Source of the DNA: Limnoperna fortunei
Taxonomy: Eukaryota > Mollusca > Bivalvia > Mytilida > Modiolidae
Length of the DNA: 64,000 nt
Direction: 5' to 3'
Assembly: GCA_944474755.1 (NCBI GenBank)
Contig: OX104123.1
Location: forward strand, 22,090,083 to 22,154,082
In this document: one piece after another, positions 42,913-53,745 of the stretch
How the letters are laid out: each line of letters opens with the position of its first letter
How positions within the stretch are numbered: position 1 is the first letter of the stretch
Program-made: the position numbers and the translations under genes
Notes under the pieces: model-generated
Databases searched by the model: none
What the model was told of the DNA's origin: nothing
The model's input: only the letters and a program-made list of their open reading frames with translations

Positions 42913-43327
42913 GCACGTCCCTTGTACACATGTATATAATATACGGAATGTAAAGGCAATAATGTTATTTAAAAATATCTCAAAATAATTTAAATGGACT
43001 TCTGGGGCAAGTCTAGTAGGAGTGAAGGTTTGGATTTTTGATTCGAACATTTGTTACTTTTCGTTTAAACGAAAACTTATGACTTATTCAACTTTTTCAT
43101 GCTTAACAAATTTTATGATGAAAAAGAAAAATCACTGACAATTATTTGTCGGATATAAGCATTTTATAAATAAATGTTATCATAGAATCAAATGACTGGT
43201 CCTAATCCTCACATATACATCGGCTTGATATGTTGCCAAAGCATGACAGAACTCGACAATTTGCACTCCTTACATGTGTATATGTCATTTCCTTTTTAAT
43301 GACAGATTGCAAGTATCAAATATGAAC
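42913..43327. other. Intergenic stretch, nothing recognised
   Basis: AT-rich, with no repeat family or open frame worth calling on either strand. Confidence 0.55.
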
Positions 43328-43575
43328 TGAGTGGGTAAGGTAGTTTGCCTGCTAAATCACGTGGTCTGTCAACACTGAGATAGCGTGTTCGAGTCTCACT
43401 GCAGACAGGATCCGCTCGAGTCCAATCTGGGAAAGGATCGCCAGTTTCTCAAATCTCCTACCAAAAGCTCGGTGGTTCCCCCCCCCCCCAAATAAAAACT
43501 GTAGGCTATGAATTAGCTGAAAAAATTGCTGAATGTTGTAAACCTACATTCCAACAAACAACACAAAAACAGATA
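43328..43575 (+). mobile_element. tRNA-headed SINE, nearly full length, plus strand
   Basis: The head GAGTGGGTAAGGTAGTTTGC and CACGTGGTCTGTCAACAC is followed by a B-box-like GTTCGAGTCTCACTGC. A body follows (CGAGTCCAATCTGGGAAAGG, then GCCAGTTTCTC, CCTACC and a 12-bp poly-C), and then a 3' region with GCTGAAAAAATTGCTGAATG and a CAACAAACAACACAAAAAC tail. Head, body and CA-rich tail occur in the order typical of molluscan tRNA-derived SINEs, as I know them generally. The other SINE pieces in this window align to it. Confidence 0.8.
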
Positions 43576-44139
43576 TGAACTATTTGTACTAACGTCATAT
43601 ATTTTGTACGTAGACAAAGTCACGTTTAATAAGCTACCGTAAGTGACGAACATATAAATTCAGGTTTAATACATCTGACGGTTGTTACTTTTTTCATGAA
43701 TTTATAAAGAATTGTGTTCTTCTCTCAACACCATTTACGTTTAAATGTAACGGCATTGATTGCCGACATCAGTCGCGTCGAAAAGATATAAAAATATGTA
43801 AGCTTTTATTCTATTGATTTATTGTGCGTTTTTTGCTGTTTTCCGTAACATAAAGCTGTATATTGTTCTCTGGACGTTAATCACTCAGCAACACATACCT
43901 ATGGATCTCGAGAATGCTTGCCCTGTTACACCAATATATTCGGCTCATCATTACTGTTGTCAGTTACACGGGATACTTCTCAGAGACAGTAAATTGGACC
44001 GATATGAAACTTCACCTAAAAATAATTCATGACTTTTTATTCTTTCCTACTAGATAAATTGTCCGGTTTCTTGTAGAAGGTGAGGGATCATCATAACATT
44101 TTCCACAAACATAGAAAACCATGTCTAGTTGTGCACAAT
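43576..44139. other. Intergenic stretch, nothing recognised
   Basis: AT-rich. An open frame of 72 codons at 43,814-44,032 has no recognisable motif and no coding support. Confidence 0.55.
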
Positions 44140-44775
44140 GGTTTTAGATTTTCAAAATGGTCGCTGTTGAAGACAAAATGGTGATCTCATATCTCAGGAA
44201 TGGACAGAGCAATTGCTATGGAAATTGGTACACTGATACAGTTGACTATTATGAGCATTGATGAAATTGACGCCATCATAAATGTCGGCCATTTTGAATA
44301 TGACTAACAAAATTGAAAAATGCTCCGATTTGCATGCACGATACATGGATTCATGGTAGATAAAATTGCTGTGAATGGATGTCTGAATTTGTGGGTCTAC
44401 AGGGGTCGTTTTAGAGTCAATTATGATCATGTTGTATACTTATTATACCCGGCTTCGAAGAAAAGGGGGTATACTGTTTTGTCCGTTCGTCTGAATTTTC
44501 TAAGCAACTATAGCGTTCAATCTTGTCCGAAAAGTTTCTCTTAGATATTTGCGTCCAATCAATATAAATCTTTGGGAACATGTTAGGGGTGATCTGAAGT
44601 TTTGCAATCAAATTTTCAAGATAGCAGCAATTTTGAAATGGCCGCAGTTGAAAAAAGTACATTTCTTAGATCTCAGGGATGAAAAGATTGGAAATTGGTA
44701 TGCTGATACAGTGGACTATTTTGAGCATTTGTACGAGAAATAATTTGACGCGAATACCGCCATTTTGCAACAGCA
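44140..44775. repeat. Dispersed repeat with internal direct repeats (~470 bp apart)
   Basis: Two similar segments start at about 44,219 and 44,689. Each has GGAAATTGGTA(C/T), then CTGATACAGT, GACTATT and TGAGCAT, followed by TTGACGC, and each is preceded by a variant of TCAGG(G)AATG/GATG. Between them lies CCGGCTTCGAAGAAAAGGGG, then GTATACTGTTTTGTCCG, a motif resembling common molluscan dispersed repeats. Several short overlapping open frames occur on both strands here, none with coding character. The family is not identified. Confidence 0.55.
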
Positions 44776-45589
44776 GCAATTTAACCACACTCACCCCCAA
44801 AACATAAACTTCGTTCGATTTCAACGAAATTTGATTTCTATGCATTTTTTATGTACTGATTTAATGAAATACTATACATGGTGGTTTGGGGCGACTTGTG
44901 TGTTGGCACCCCAACACAAAATCCATAATCTATGTTAGCGCTTAAAGACGTTTTCGTATTATAAGGAATAAGGCTTACATTTCGGTATTTGCTTATGCCC
45001 AGACTTTAACTTTTGCATAAACCTTTCCATCGTGATTTATGTTGATCTTGTATCAAATTGTTACTTACTTCGCATCTTAATCAGCTTTTTAATCATTTTA
45101 AATTTTTAAAACCCAATTTTTGTGTCTGAAGTAGAACATGAAAACCAAATGAGTAATTGTTGAAAGAAGATCTAAGTGTTCAATACTAGCTATATTGTTA
45201 ATATTAAGGAAAGAATTGTTGGCTTTTGGATAATGCGTATGTGACAGGTCCTTGTCACTTTTTGTTAGGCAGTTATCTCTTAGGCACGGTAAATGTTGCA
45301 CTGTTCTCTGTCTTAGCTCTAAACTTTCCCCAATCTATATCTGGTAAGCCCCAGTACGTGGGTGAACACAGAATGGGCTTTCAGATAGGGTACTCTTATA
45401 GTGGCATAAAAAAATAATGCTATGTCTCAATAGTGGCATCTTTAACCAGATATTCCCTTGAAATTTCCATCTCGTATCAACTTCTGTTGCAGTTCAACTA
45501 CTCTAGACGTATACTATTATTCCTCTCAACATTTCAGTATTATGAAATATTATATACTCATATAGAAATCTTTATTTTGGTTCGCTTAG
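44776..45589. other. Intergenic stretch, nothing recognised
   Basis: About 800 bp. Short open frames at 45,098-45,301 (minus) and 45,226-45,417 (plus) overlap each other and show no protein motif. Confidence 0.55.
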
Positions 45590-46076
45590 ACGACGGCACG
45601 TGACATGTGATATTTCGCTGGGTCAACCGTTAACCGTTGGGTCGCATGGTAAGGTCACCCTCGCGTAAAATTTTGCACGTGAGCCCCATTTAAATGAAAA
45701 CAATTGGTGTCCATCAATCTTCAAGTGCATAAAATAATGAAACATTTACAAAACTGAGATGTTTGGATAAATGTACATGTAAGTAATAAAACATTCAAAC
45801 AAAACAGTAGTATATGTTAACATGTTTCTGTCTACATTGTATTGGCTGTATTTTTGCCTGTGGAAAAAGGTTAAAATGTCCAAAATATGTTGCAATTATT
45901 GAATTGTTTTCATTTAAATATTCGATATAATATAACAGTTATCACCCTAGATGATAAGTGACCCGGCATTTCTTTCCCTTCGAAAAGTAAGGTCACCCTC
46001 GGGTGACCTTACTTTCTCGGGGAAAAAAATCACCGGGTCACACACCAACTAGGGTGATAATTGTATAATATCGCAT
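45590..46076. repeat. Nested inverted-repeat (foldback) region
   Basis: Two inverted-repeat systems. (1) An 18-bp perfect pair: ATTTAAATGAAAACAATT at 45,688-45,705 and its complement at 45,902-45,919. (2) A 122-bp symmetric foldback at 45,939-46,060 centred on 45,999.5: TTATCACCCTAG pairs with CTAGGGTGATAA, GTGACCCGG with CCGGGTCAC, and the core AAAGTAAGGTCACCC with GGGTGACCTTACTTT. The GTAAGGTCACCCTCG motif also occurs at 45,651. This is probably a non-autonomous foldback transposon or nested MITEs. The family is unknown. Confidence 0.7.
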
Positions 46077-46257
46077 TTTCATCAACATTAACTTATGTTT
46101 TACCTCTTAGTATAATCGTCAATGATAGCAACACTGTCTGCAGTGTTTTTGTCACATAAGAAACGAGCCTTAAGCCTTAAGCTTGTCAAGTTTATTAACA
46201 AAGATATCAGCGTTGGTATACACGCATTATAGTATTTTCTGTTTAAAATTGCCACCG

Positions 46258-46480
46258 AATATCTACTATTGATAACGTGGTGTGTCAACACTGAACTTGC
46301 AGGTTCGAATCTCCCCGCGGACAGGGTGTACTCGACTCCAATCTTTATTGACAAAAGATAGCCAGTTCCTACCGAACATCCGGGTTCATTCCAAATTTTA
46401 ACCCAGATATAGCTGAACAATTGTTGAAATGGCGTTAAAACACCATTCACACACACAAACAATCCAAGCAATAATAAGCA
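46258..46480 (+). mobile_element. tRNA-headed SINE, 5'-truncated, plus strand
   Basis: Starts inside the head (CTATTGATAACGTGGTGTGT), continues through the B-box-like GGTTCGAATCTCCCCGC, the body GTGTACTCGACTCCAATCTT and GCCAGTTCCTACCGAAC, and ends in ATATAGCTGAACAATTGTTG, then AAATGGCGTTAAAACACC and a CACACACAAAC tail. On the opposite strand it supplies most of an accidental 146-codon open frame (46,100-46,540). Confidence 0.78.
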
Positions 46481-47462
46481 AATAAGAATTTTTGACGTCA
46501 TTACAAGCTCAACTGAAAACTTCTCAACCTGGAACAACACCGTTTTGTTAAGATTTTATTCACTTTTATGCCTATATTAAATGTTGACGTATTTTGGTTA
46601 TTGTTTTTGCGTGACAAATGAAAACTACTTACCGCGTATGGTCCAGCTAACGCTTATTTTGTAGATCAATTAATGTGTAAATTAAATTCATCACTTTATT
46701 TTCCAGTTATTTAGCGTTTTGAAATGCGGCGTATTTTTCAATGTGATAGAGCAATTTTCTATAGTCAAGTTTGACCTTAATTACAACGGAAGTGTATGTT
46801 TGGAAGAGTCCATTGTCGTCTGTTCGAAATCCTTCGGGTAATATCGTCTGCAGTTAAGGCGTGGAAAATCCTAGCGGTTTGTCCGAATACCACTGAACGT
46901 TACGAAAGCAGACGATCTTTTTCAAAACAACGCGAGGTCCCTGTAGAAACTCAAATGGTTGACTTCCTATGTAAAATTCCCGCAGCAAATGTCAAGGACA
47001 TTTGGAACTTGTCAACAACAAAGGCATAATATAAAATATAGACGTGTTATCGTGAAGAAATGTTTTAAATTGGATTTTAACACTACAAATTAGGTACAAT
47101 ATGGAATAATATAAAAAAAAATGCAAGCAAAACACCTAGCGCAGCGGGGTGTAACATTTAGTATAAGAGGAACGAGAATATAATTTGTGTCAATTTTACA
47201 TGTGTTTGCTTTACATCTTGTTTTTGGATATATCTTTTTAGTTTCAAAAACCAATATGGCCATTGCAAGCGTCGTCTTAAAGCCGCTTCGGAATTTAACA
47301 AAAATAGTTAGACATTAGAATCGAAAGAGATTACTGCAATTAGACTCTGTGCGAATTAGACCTTAAATTTGTCTTCTCTATCGCTCGGTATAAAATACCG
47401 ATATATATAGTAAGCTAGAATTAATCTATTTCTCAAATAATAAATATTGAAACTATTAACTG
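46481..47462. other. Intergenic stretch, nothing recognised
   Basis: About 980 bp. An open frame of 77 codons at 46,796-47,029 on the plus strand has no signal peptide, domain or repeat that I can recognise. No splice-flanked exon can be argued. Confidence 0.55.
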
Positions 47463-47648
47463 AATATATATTGATTGATTGCTGTTTTACGTCCAGCAGG
47501 CAATATGTCAGGACGTAACTGAATATATATTGATTGCTTGCTGTTCTACGTCCAGCAGGCAATATGTCAGGACGTAACTGTATATATATTGATTGCTTGC
47601 TGTTCTACGTCCAGCAGGCAATATGTCAGGACGTAACTGTATATATAT
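47463..47648. repeat. 3 x 59-bp tandem repeat built from the retroposon tail
   Basis: The ACGTCCAGCAGGC core recurs at 47,489, 47,548 and 47,607 (period 59). Each unit is TATATTGATTG, then CTTGCTGTTCTACGTCC, AGCAGGCAATATGTCAGG and ACGTAACTG(A/T)ATA. This is the same (TTGA)n-TTTTACGTCCAGC module found at the satellite edge (41,237), here amplified in tandem. Confidence 0.9.
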
Positions 47649-48130
47649 TTGCCCTTTTAAATCCAATTATGTTTACTATTGAAACAGAGTTAAGACTATA
47701 ACGTTTCAACAGAATCATGATGCACTCTATAGAACGATCAATAAATCCTATTATACAGGAAACTTAAAACACAGGGTCTTTGATTGGATATCACTAACGA
47801 ACACAGCGGATGATTGTTTTATAATTGAAAGGATATGTAAGGTTTAATGTTTCTTGTTGCCAGCTGGGGGACGTTGATGAAGTTTAAACCAACATAAAAC
47901 TGTCCTTTAGATTGACGATAGTATATTTTACAACACGGACCTTTGGAGATACCATTAAAAAATTCAATATATTGCTTCAATATTCAATGTAACAATAAAA
48001 GGGTATATATGAAAGATTTAACATTAGGTGATTTAGACCACGGTCTCTGGGCATGCGTTAAAATGTCCTTTGCTACCAATCAATAAATTAATCTTTTTTT
48101 TTACAATAATGCTGCTTTTTATATTGCGGA
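47649..48130. other. Intergenic stretch, nothing recognised
   Basis: No repeat family or open frame of note. Confidence 0.55.
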
Positions 48131-48346
48131 AGAAGCCGGTGAAATTGGTGACCCCCCCCCCCCCCCACAGAAACACACATACACACCCTTTCGGTAGGAT
48201 AACTGAGAATCCGTTGTCAATTAAGATTGGTGTCGAGCACACACTGCCGCTGTGAGACTCGAATTCAAAACCTCAGTGTTAACAGACGCATGATCAATAA
48301 TAGATGACTCTCTACCTTAACCATTACTGTCCCCCATCCCACGGCT
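48131..48346 (-). mobile_element. tRNA-headed SINE, minus strand
   Basis: The reverse complement reads AATGGTTAAGGTAGAGAGTC, then ATTGATCATGCGTCTGTTAA, the B-box-like ATTCGAGTCTCACAGC, GCTCGACACCAATCTTAATT and AGTTATCCTACCGAAAG. It lines up with the SINEs at 43.3 and 46.3 kb. On the plus strand it carries a ~15-bp poly-C run (48,152-48,166). The 3' tail is not evident beyond 48,131. Confidence 0.75.
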
Positions 48347-49330
48347 GCTGAGATAAAATATAATAGAGGTGATCAATTGCAATTGTAAACAAGATATTTA
48401 AGCCCTTTGCAAATTTTCTTTCTCCTTTGATGATTGTTTTAACGAGACTGAAATTCTGAAAACAAACTTGAATATGTCCTTGACTACGGGATAAGTTTTA
48501 CAATACGGCTTGGAGATATATTAAAAACAAATGTTTCTCTGTCCCTTCTAGACGCTCAGTGTTCAAGTAGCAATTAGAAGTTCTTTCCGATTGGTCTTTA
48601 CCGTAAAAGTGATACTTAATATAGCGCTGAACTTTATGAATATTGAGAGAGATATTGACGGATTCATTCGTAATCGATTCATGTTAAACCTGAATTTTGT
48701 TCCACAACATTAAAATATGTGGATCACGTTAAAACGGATAATGATCCTTATACCGGATCTAAATATCTCTCGTATATTGCTCTCAAAGTGTGATCCAACC
48801 AGCAAAACAAACCCGGCTAAAATCACATACAATCAGCCAATGAGCAATCGCTATATTCAGGACGAGAACGAGATACCGTACAACCCTGTGGGTGCTTGAG
48901 AACTGAAATCCCTCCCAATATAATTCTACCATAAAATATTTCTATCTTGTTCCGCTGCAAGTATGAAATGCTTTATATTTATGACATAGTATGACTATTA
49001 CATTTTTTATCTACCAGAACAGAATATGAATTATTCCCGTCATTCCTAAAAATTTGATTGGTAGTGTTGCAGTTTAGGAGGCTTATCACGTAATAGGGTT
49101 CATAGTTTAAATGTGAAAGCGGTTAGCTTCTCATACAATTGAATCTCAGAAAAACAAATGGGATAAACAAACCCTTTATCAACAACAGCAACGAGTTCTT
49201 GTAAATGTTAACATAGCTTAAATACAAGTTGTACTCGACATAGACTACCCCGTGGGGAATAAAAGAGGCCTTCACGTTTGCGAGTTGTCATATTATAATA
49301 TTTATAGATTATTTAATTATTTTTTTTTAA
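48347..49330. other. Intergenic stretch, nothing recognised
   Basis: About 980 bp. An open frame of 60 codons at 48,717-48,899 contains TATTCAGGACGAGAACGAGA, which resembles the retroposon-tail motif, so it is probably repeat-derived. Confidence 0.5.
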
Positions 49331-49412
49331 ACGAGATGCATTTTCTCGTCCCAATCTCATCGAAGGGCGACAACCCTGAGAAGAGATGACGAGAAAATGC
49401 TTCGAGTTTTAT
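49331..49412. repeat. Inverted repeat / potential hairpin
   Basis: GCATTTTCTCGTC at 49,338-49,350 is the exact complement of GACGAGAAAATGC at 49,388-49,400. Weaker pairing continues outward (ACGAGAT / TTCGAGTT) and inside the loop (AGGGCGACAACCCT). It is probably a short foldback repeat. No family is assigned. Confidence 0.7.
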
Positions 49413-49497
49413 ATAACGTAAATAATCTGTTTCTTGCTGTTTTGTAACTTTGTGACGTCACAGTGTTTAATTGGTCTGTCAACAGTTATTACAGTAT

Positions 49498-49577
49498 TGC
49501 CAGTTTTCCTACATGTAATAAAAACTGGACGCCATGAAAAATGTCTTAAGTAGCGTTAAACAACAAACAAACAAACT
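49498..49577 (+). mobile_element. SINE 3' end only, plus strand
   Basis: GCCAGTTTTCCTACATG, then AAAACTGGACGCCATG, GTAGCGTTAAACAACAAAC and AAACAAAC. This is the body end and the GCGTTAAA plus CAAA tail of the same class as the SINE at 46.3 kb. The tRNA-like head is absent. Confidence 0.65.
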
Positions 49578-51721
49578 CCATACCTGTCAGCGTTAGTTTA
49601 TTCTTTACTTATTCTCTTTCTGCATATAAATAAAATAAATGTACGTCAAACAAACATTTAATTATTTAATCAATCAATTAAATTCAGGTTTTATGTAATA
49701 TTATACAATAATTGTTCGGGTTTTTGACGGGGTATATAATTTCATATTTATAGAAATGTCTGTGTTCATATTTGGTTGTTACTAATGAACAACGTTCTCT
49801 TTATTTCGCTTTTTAGAGATTGTTTAATCAAAACCGTATTCAAATGACTAACAATAACTAGAAATGAAAACTAACAATAATAAGTGCAAAATCAATACAA
49901 TAACAGAAATTATCCCATAATGCAACAGAATTATAAAAAGCATTCAAAACGAATTTTAATTCAAAAACATTAGAATTTAAATGGTTTTTTATAACAAGTA
50001 CTTTGAAATCAATATTTTTATGCATTAAACTTATAAATAATAAATAGGAAATCTATTTATAGATTAACCTGGTATTGCATGTCTCAACACGATGGCGTGG
50101 CAACGGAAACAAAGAGAATACATTAATAAAAGTCAGACAAACCTCAAATTACAAACACATTCGAAAGTTAAACATTTATGATTTATTTATTACCTAAATA
50201 TGGAATAAGCTATGACAATTAACGCTGTGTGGGGCCCCGTGGAGGAGAAATCGTTTGGTAAAAATTGAATTGCTACCCTGAATAATGATATGGTACTTAC
50301 TTTTATATAGATGTTCAAACAATATAATTAACCCCCCTACCCCCTTTTCCCCTCTCCCTGTTCTATTGGTGTCAGATGGCATCGCAATTGATTTGTACCA
50401 AGCATAAATAATAAATTCGAAAGCTGTATATAGTTTGATTAAGTAAACAGGTTGTGTTTTTGTAAACATCGATGGCGTGATCTACATTATCATGTGATCT
50501 GTAACCATAGTCACCGGGCGTCTGGTTTAATCAGGTTTATGGGCTTTGTCGTATGTTGGCAATGATTAGAAATGGAATCAGCGCAACAAAAGTCTGAACT
50601 CGATTTAGACAAAAACGAATTGATCGTAGATAATAGCGTTGTTATAGTATTGATAAATTGTATATTGGCCTACTAAATGACAACAGAAAACGGCAGATGT
50701 AAATGCTAATCATATTTAAGAATTTATAAATCATGCTGTTGGATAAATATGATTGGACATTTTTAAAGTAACTTTTTTATTTTCGCCTTGGATGTTTTGG
50801 TTGTTTATTTTTTTTTTCTTTGTCTGACTGTTTTTGCTAGGGTTTTCAGTTTTGTAAATGTGGTTGTTCTCATTGGTATCGCGTTGGTATCTTTTAGTTT
50901 ACACCAAATAGATAAGAACACAAATATTTCTATTGACAGGATGGTTATGTGCAAAGGACACCCATTTTTTATAGGCTATTTCAGTTGTGAAAGAAGCGTG
51001 TGTTATTATAGACAGCAACGCGACTTTGTTCCATTTATGTGCGTTTTTTGGAGAAAAGGGGGATGATTGGAGCAACAAAAAGCACTTTTTTAAATAATAA
51101 TTTTCTCTAAAAAAACATAAAGTTCCTGTACAACTGTTAAAACAAAGACAACATATTTATTTGTCAGATGAATAATTAAAGAGTATATTACGTGGTATTT
51201 CTTGTAAGACGGTTAAATATGTATAAGAGCATAGAATAATGCTTTGTTAACAATTACGATATAATTCACATCTTGGCTGATTGGCTAATGGATGTCTGGT
51301 TACATTCCAGAGAGTAATATTGAAACAATATTCAGAACGAGAATAAGTTAACAAAAATTAATTAATAGTCAAAGGAATTCAACAACTGCCACTGTAAAAG
51401 TATGTCCTTTTGGGTAGGAAAGGACAGTTACACCCTTCTCATTTTCGAAAAAAATGACATTTTTCAAACACGTTACCCACGGTCCGCGGAAATGCTTTAT
51501 GTATTATGGCCTGACAACACTTTCACTATACGGTCTCGCTAATACGCCACCTGAAAAAGCAATGGATTTCTTTGTTGATCGAGCAATTGTTAACCGCGAT
51601 AGTACCTGATAACGGTTATACCATTTTATTTTGGAAGTTGCAAAGATTCTTTCAAAAAGTTGGTGCTCTGTACAACGAAACTCACTTGTAAATTCAAAAT
51701 AATCCTTTTTTATTCCTGGCC
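49578..51721. other. AT-rich stretch of ~2.1 kb, nothing recognised
   Basis: No gene or repeat family identified. An open frame of 92 codons at 50,788-51,066 translates into a hydrophobic, low-complexity peptide from T-rich DNA and has no recognisable domain. A 91-codon frame at 50,194-50,469 (minus) is likewise unsupported. Confidence 0.55.
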
Positions 51722-52100
51722 CATACTGCGAGGATTCACAGTGCTAGACCCTGAGAGCTGCCCAGCGTGTTCCCAGGTGGCGGATAGGGGATGCCCCTCG
51801 TGGGGGGAGAATTGTCAGGTTATAATTCTCAAACCTGTCCGCCGACCACAATTGGCGAGTGCCACGCTCCTTGCACGTTAAAGACCATTATTGTAGATGT
51901 CGGTAAGAGCTAGAATGCTCGCTGTAACGGCTACAAAAGGCTACATTTTCCACCCCTTCTTATATCACATACTTATACGATGGTGCCCTTTGATCTACGA
52001 TTTTCAAATTCATGTATTGTTCGTTAACTTGTTCTCATCGTGAATATAGCTGAAATACAGCTCGCTGGATGTGAAGCAAAAATCCAATCAATCAATCAAA
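51722..52100 (+). mobile_element. Retroposon-like element with (ATCA)n tail, plus strand
   Basis: A comparatively GC-rich body (CCAGGTGGCGGATAGGGGAT, then GCCCCTCGTGGGGGGAGAAT) leads to the tail TGAATATAGCTGAAATACAG, then CTCGCTGGATGTGAAGC and CCAATCAATCAATCAAA. The tail is the sense version of the module seen reversed at 41,237. The body start at about 51,722 is approximate. No protein is encoded, so it is a non-autonomous element or the 3' end of a LINE. Confidence 0.6.
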
Positions 52101-52294
52101 TTTTTTTATTCGCCTTGTATTAAGAAAGAAAATCGCAGAGTTTCGTCATCTCCTCCGCCTGATATGTGATATGTTGGTACCTGATGTGTTATTATTTCTT
52201 TGATTACATCATACTGTAATCAACAGTGAATCTTTCGAGATTCTGTTAGTTAACAGACTCGCCATGTTGATATTCGAGATCCACTAATAGAACT

Positions 52295-52435
52295 AAGGAC
52301 GACGATGGAACTGGGAAATTCCGGAATTGGCGTGAAACTCCAAGGACGACGATGGAACTGGCAAATTCCGGAATTGGCGTGAAACTCCAAGGACGACGAT
52401 GGAACTGGCAAATTCCGGAATTGGCGTGAAAACTC
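52295..52435. repeat. 3 x 47-bp tandem repeat
   Basis: AAGGACGACGATGGAACTGG starts at 52,295, 52,342 and 52,389, and each copy continues AAATTCCGGAATTGGCGTG. Copies 2 and 3 differ from copy 1 at GGG/GGC. The TTCCGGAA palindrome lies in each unit. The period is not a multiple of 3, so the open frame across it on the minus strand is accidental. Confidence 0.95.
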
Positions 52436-53390
52436 ATGTAATCTAATCTATTCCAGGTTTGACTTATGTTATTTGTTTAATAATTTATTAATGGTTTACT
52501 GTAGACATATGTACTTAATTGTTACATTATAACGTTTAATATTTTTCGTGAACTGAGTATCAAAACAAACAAATAATGGACAAACTCTTTTTGGGAGGAT
52601 GTATTGACTGCAGCCTGACTAAAATTGTATAGTGAAATATACTGCTTATCTCTATACCTTATTTCAATTTGCATTTTGACCTCGTGACAAAAATTATAAT
52701 CTCCTCCCCCTACCCCACCCAATAAACCATTAGTTGATCCCTTCGTATCGCTTTTTTCTGTAAGTAAAACACAATTAAATACAAACAGTTATTTACAAAT
52801 AATTAAGATGCTGAATGTTGTATACTGACGGGAATGAAAATACAAAATTATACCATCTATATTTTCCGACCTTGTCACGTCATTTTGATTTATGACCGAT
52901 TGTTCTGGCGCTAACTGTATCACTTCCTTGAAACAAACAATATTGATTGACATTGATAGAGTGCAGTAGAATATGACCGGAGAGGGAGGCAATATTTAGT
53001 CATTATTGACTGACATTTGATCTATTAATAAGTAGTCATATGTGTACTTATATGTATCTGATAGTATGGAAGCCACATCAAAATCTTTATTGATGCTTAT
53101 ATTGTCGGAAGTCTGATTATGTCGGAATTCTTATTATATACTCAGGCAACTCACTATCTACCAATAAAAAACAGATGACATGATACGGTTGCTGATGGGG
53201 CGAAAATCACATTCAATAAATCAAAACAAAAATAATTCAATTCTGTCCGTGGTGTAAACGTAAAACAACTGTTGTATAACGGATTCTTCGAGTACACTGT
53301 TCTCCGAGATGCATAAATGCTTCAAGTAATTTGGAATGCTTGTCCGCAAAAGGTTCATATGTTGATTCATTTATTTGATAGATTAATTGC
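52436..53390. other. Intergenic stretch, nothing recognised
   Basis: About 950 bp, AT-rich. Short frames at 52,522-52,722 and 52,789-52,992 (minus) have no motif. Confidence 0.55.
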
Positions 53391-53451
53391 GTGACGTTCA
53401 GCTAATAGTACTTTAGTTTGATTGCTTTACGTTCAGCGAAAAACCTGTAGC

Positions 53452-53482
<31 letters not shown>

Positions 53483-53745
53483 CTTTAAGTTCAGCAAGAA
53501 GTATTTAAGCTTGATTGGTTGAATGCTATACGTTCAGCCAAAATTATTTTAGCTTGATTGATTGATTGATTGTGTTACGTTCAGCGAAAATTATTTTAGC
53601 TTGATTGATTGATTGATTGTGTTACGTTCAGCGAAAATTATTTTAGCTTGATTGATTGATTGATAGTGTTACGTTCAGCGAAAAGTATTTTAGCTTGATT
53701 GTTTGTTGGATTAATTGTTTCACATTCAGAGAAATATTTCAGCTG
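53391..53745. repeat. Tandem array of degenerate retroposon-tail modules (~7 units)
   Basis: Units of the form (TTGA)n, TGTGTTACGTTCAGCGAAAA, TTATTTTAGC repeat through the region. The three best-preserved have a 47-bp period (ACGTTCAGC at 53,577, 53,624 and 53,671). Flanking units are longer or shorter because the TTGA run varies. They are variants of the same tail as at 41,237 and 47,463. Confidence 0.88.

Noticed and set aside
42791..43460. Functional tRNA genes suggested by B-box-like GGTTCRAATC motifs
   Set aside because: No cloverleaf can be closed, and each motif is followed by a SINE body and tail. The copies are diverged and truncated.
46796..47029. 77-codon open frame, plus strand
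   Set aside because: No recognisable motif, neighbouring exon or repeat explanation. A length expected by chance in this much DNA.
43478..48166. Poly-C runs at 43,478 and 48,152 as regulatory or G-quadruplex sites
   Set aside because: Both lie inside SINE copies and are simple homopolymers. No evidence of function.
50788..51066. 92-codon hydrophobic open frame that could be a membrane protein
   Set aside because: The hydrophobicity comes from T-rich DNA. No family resemblance, and no support for splice sites or a promoter.
52246..52437. 63-codon open frame, minus strand, with repeating peptide
   Set aside because: It is the 3 x 47-bp repeat read in shifting frames.
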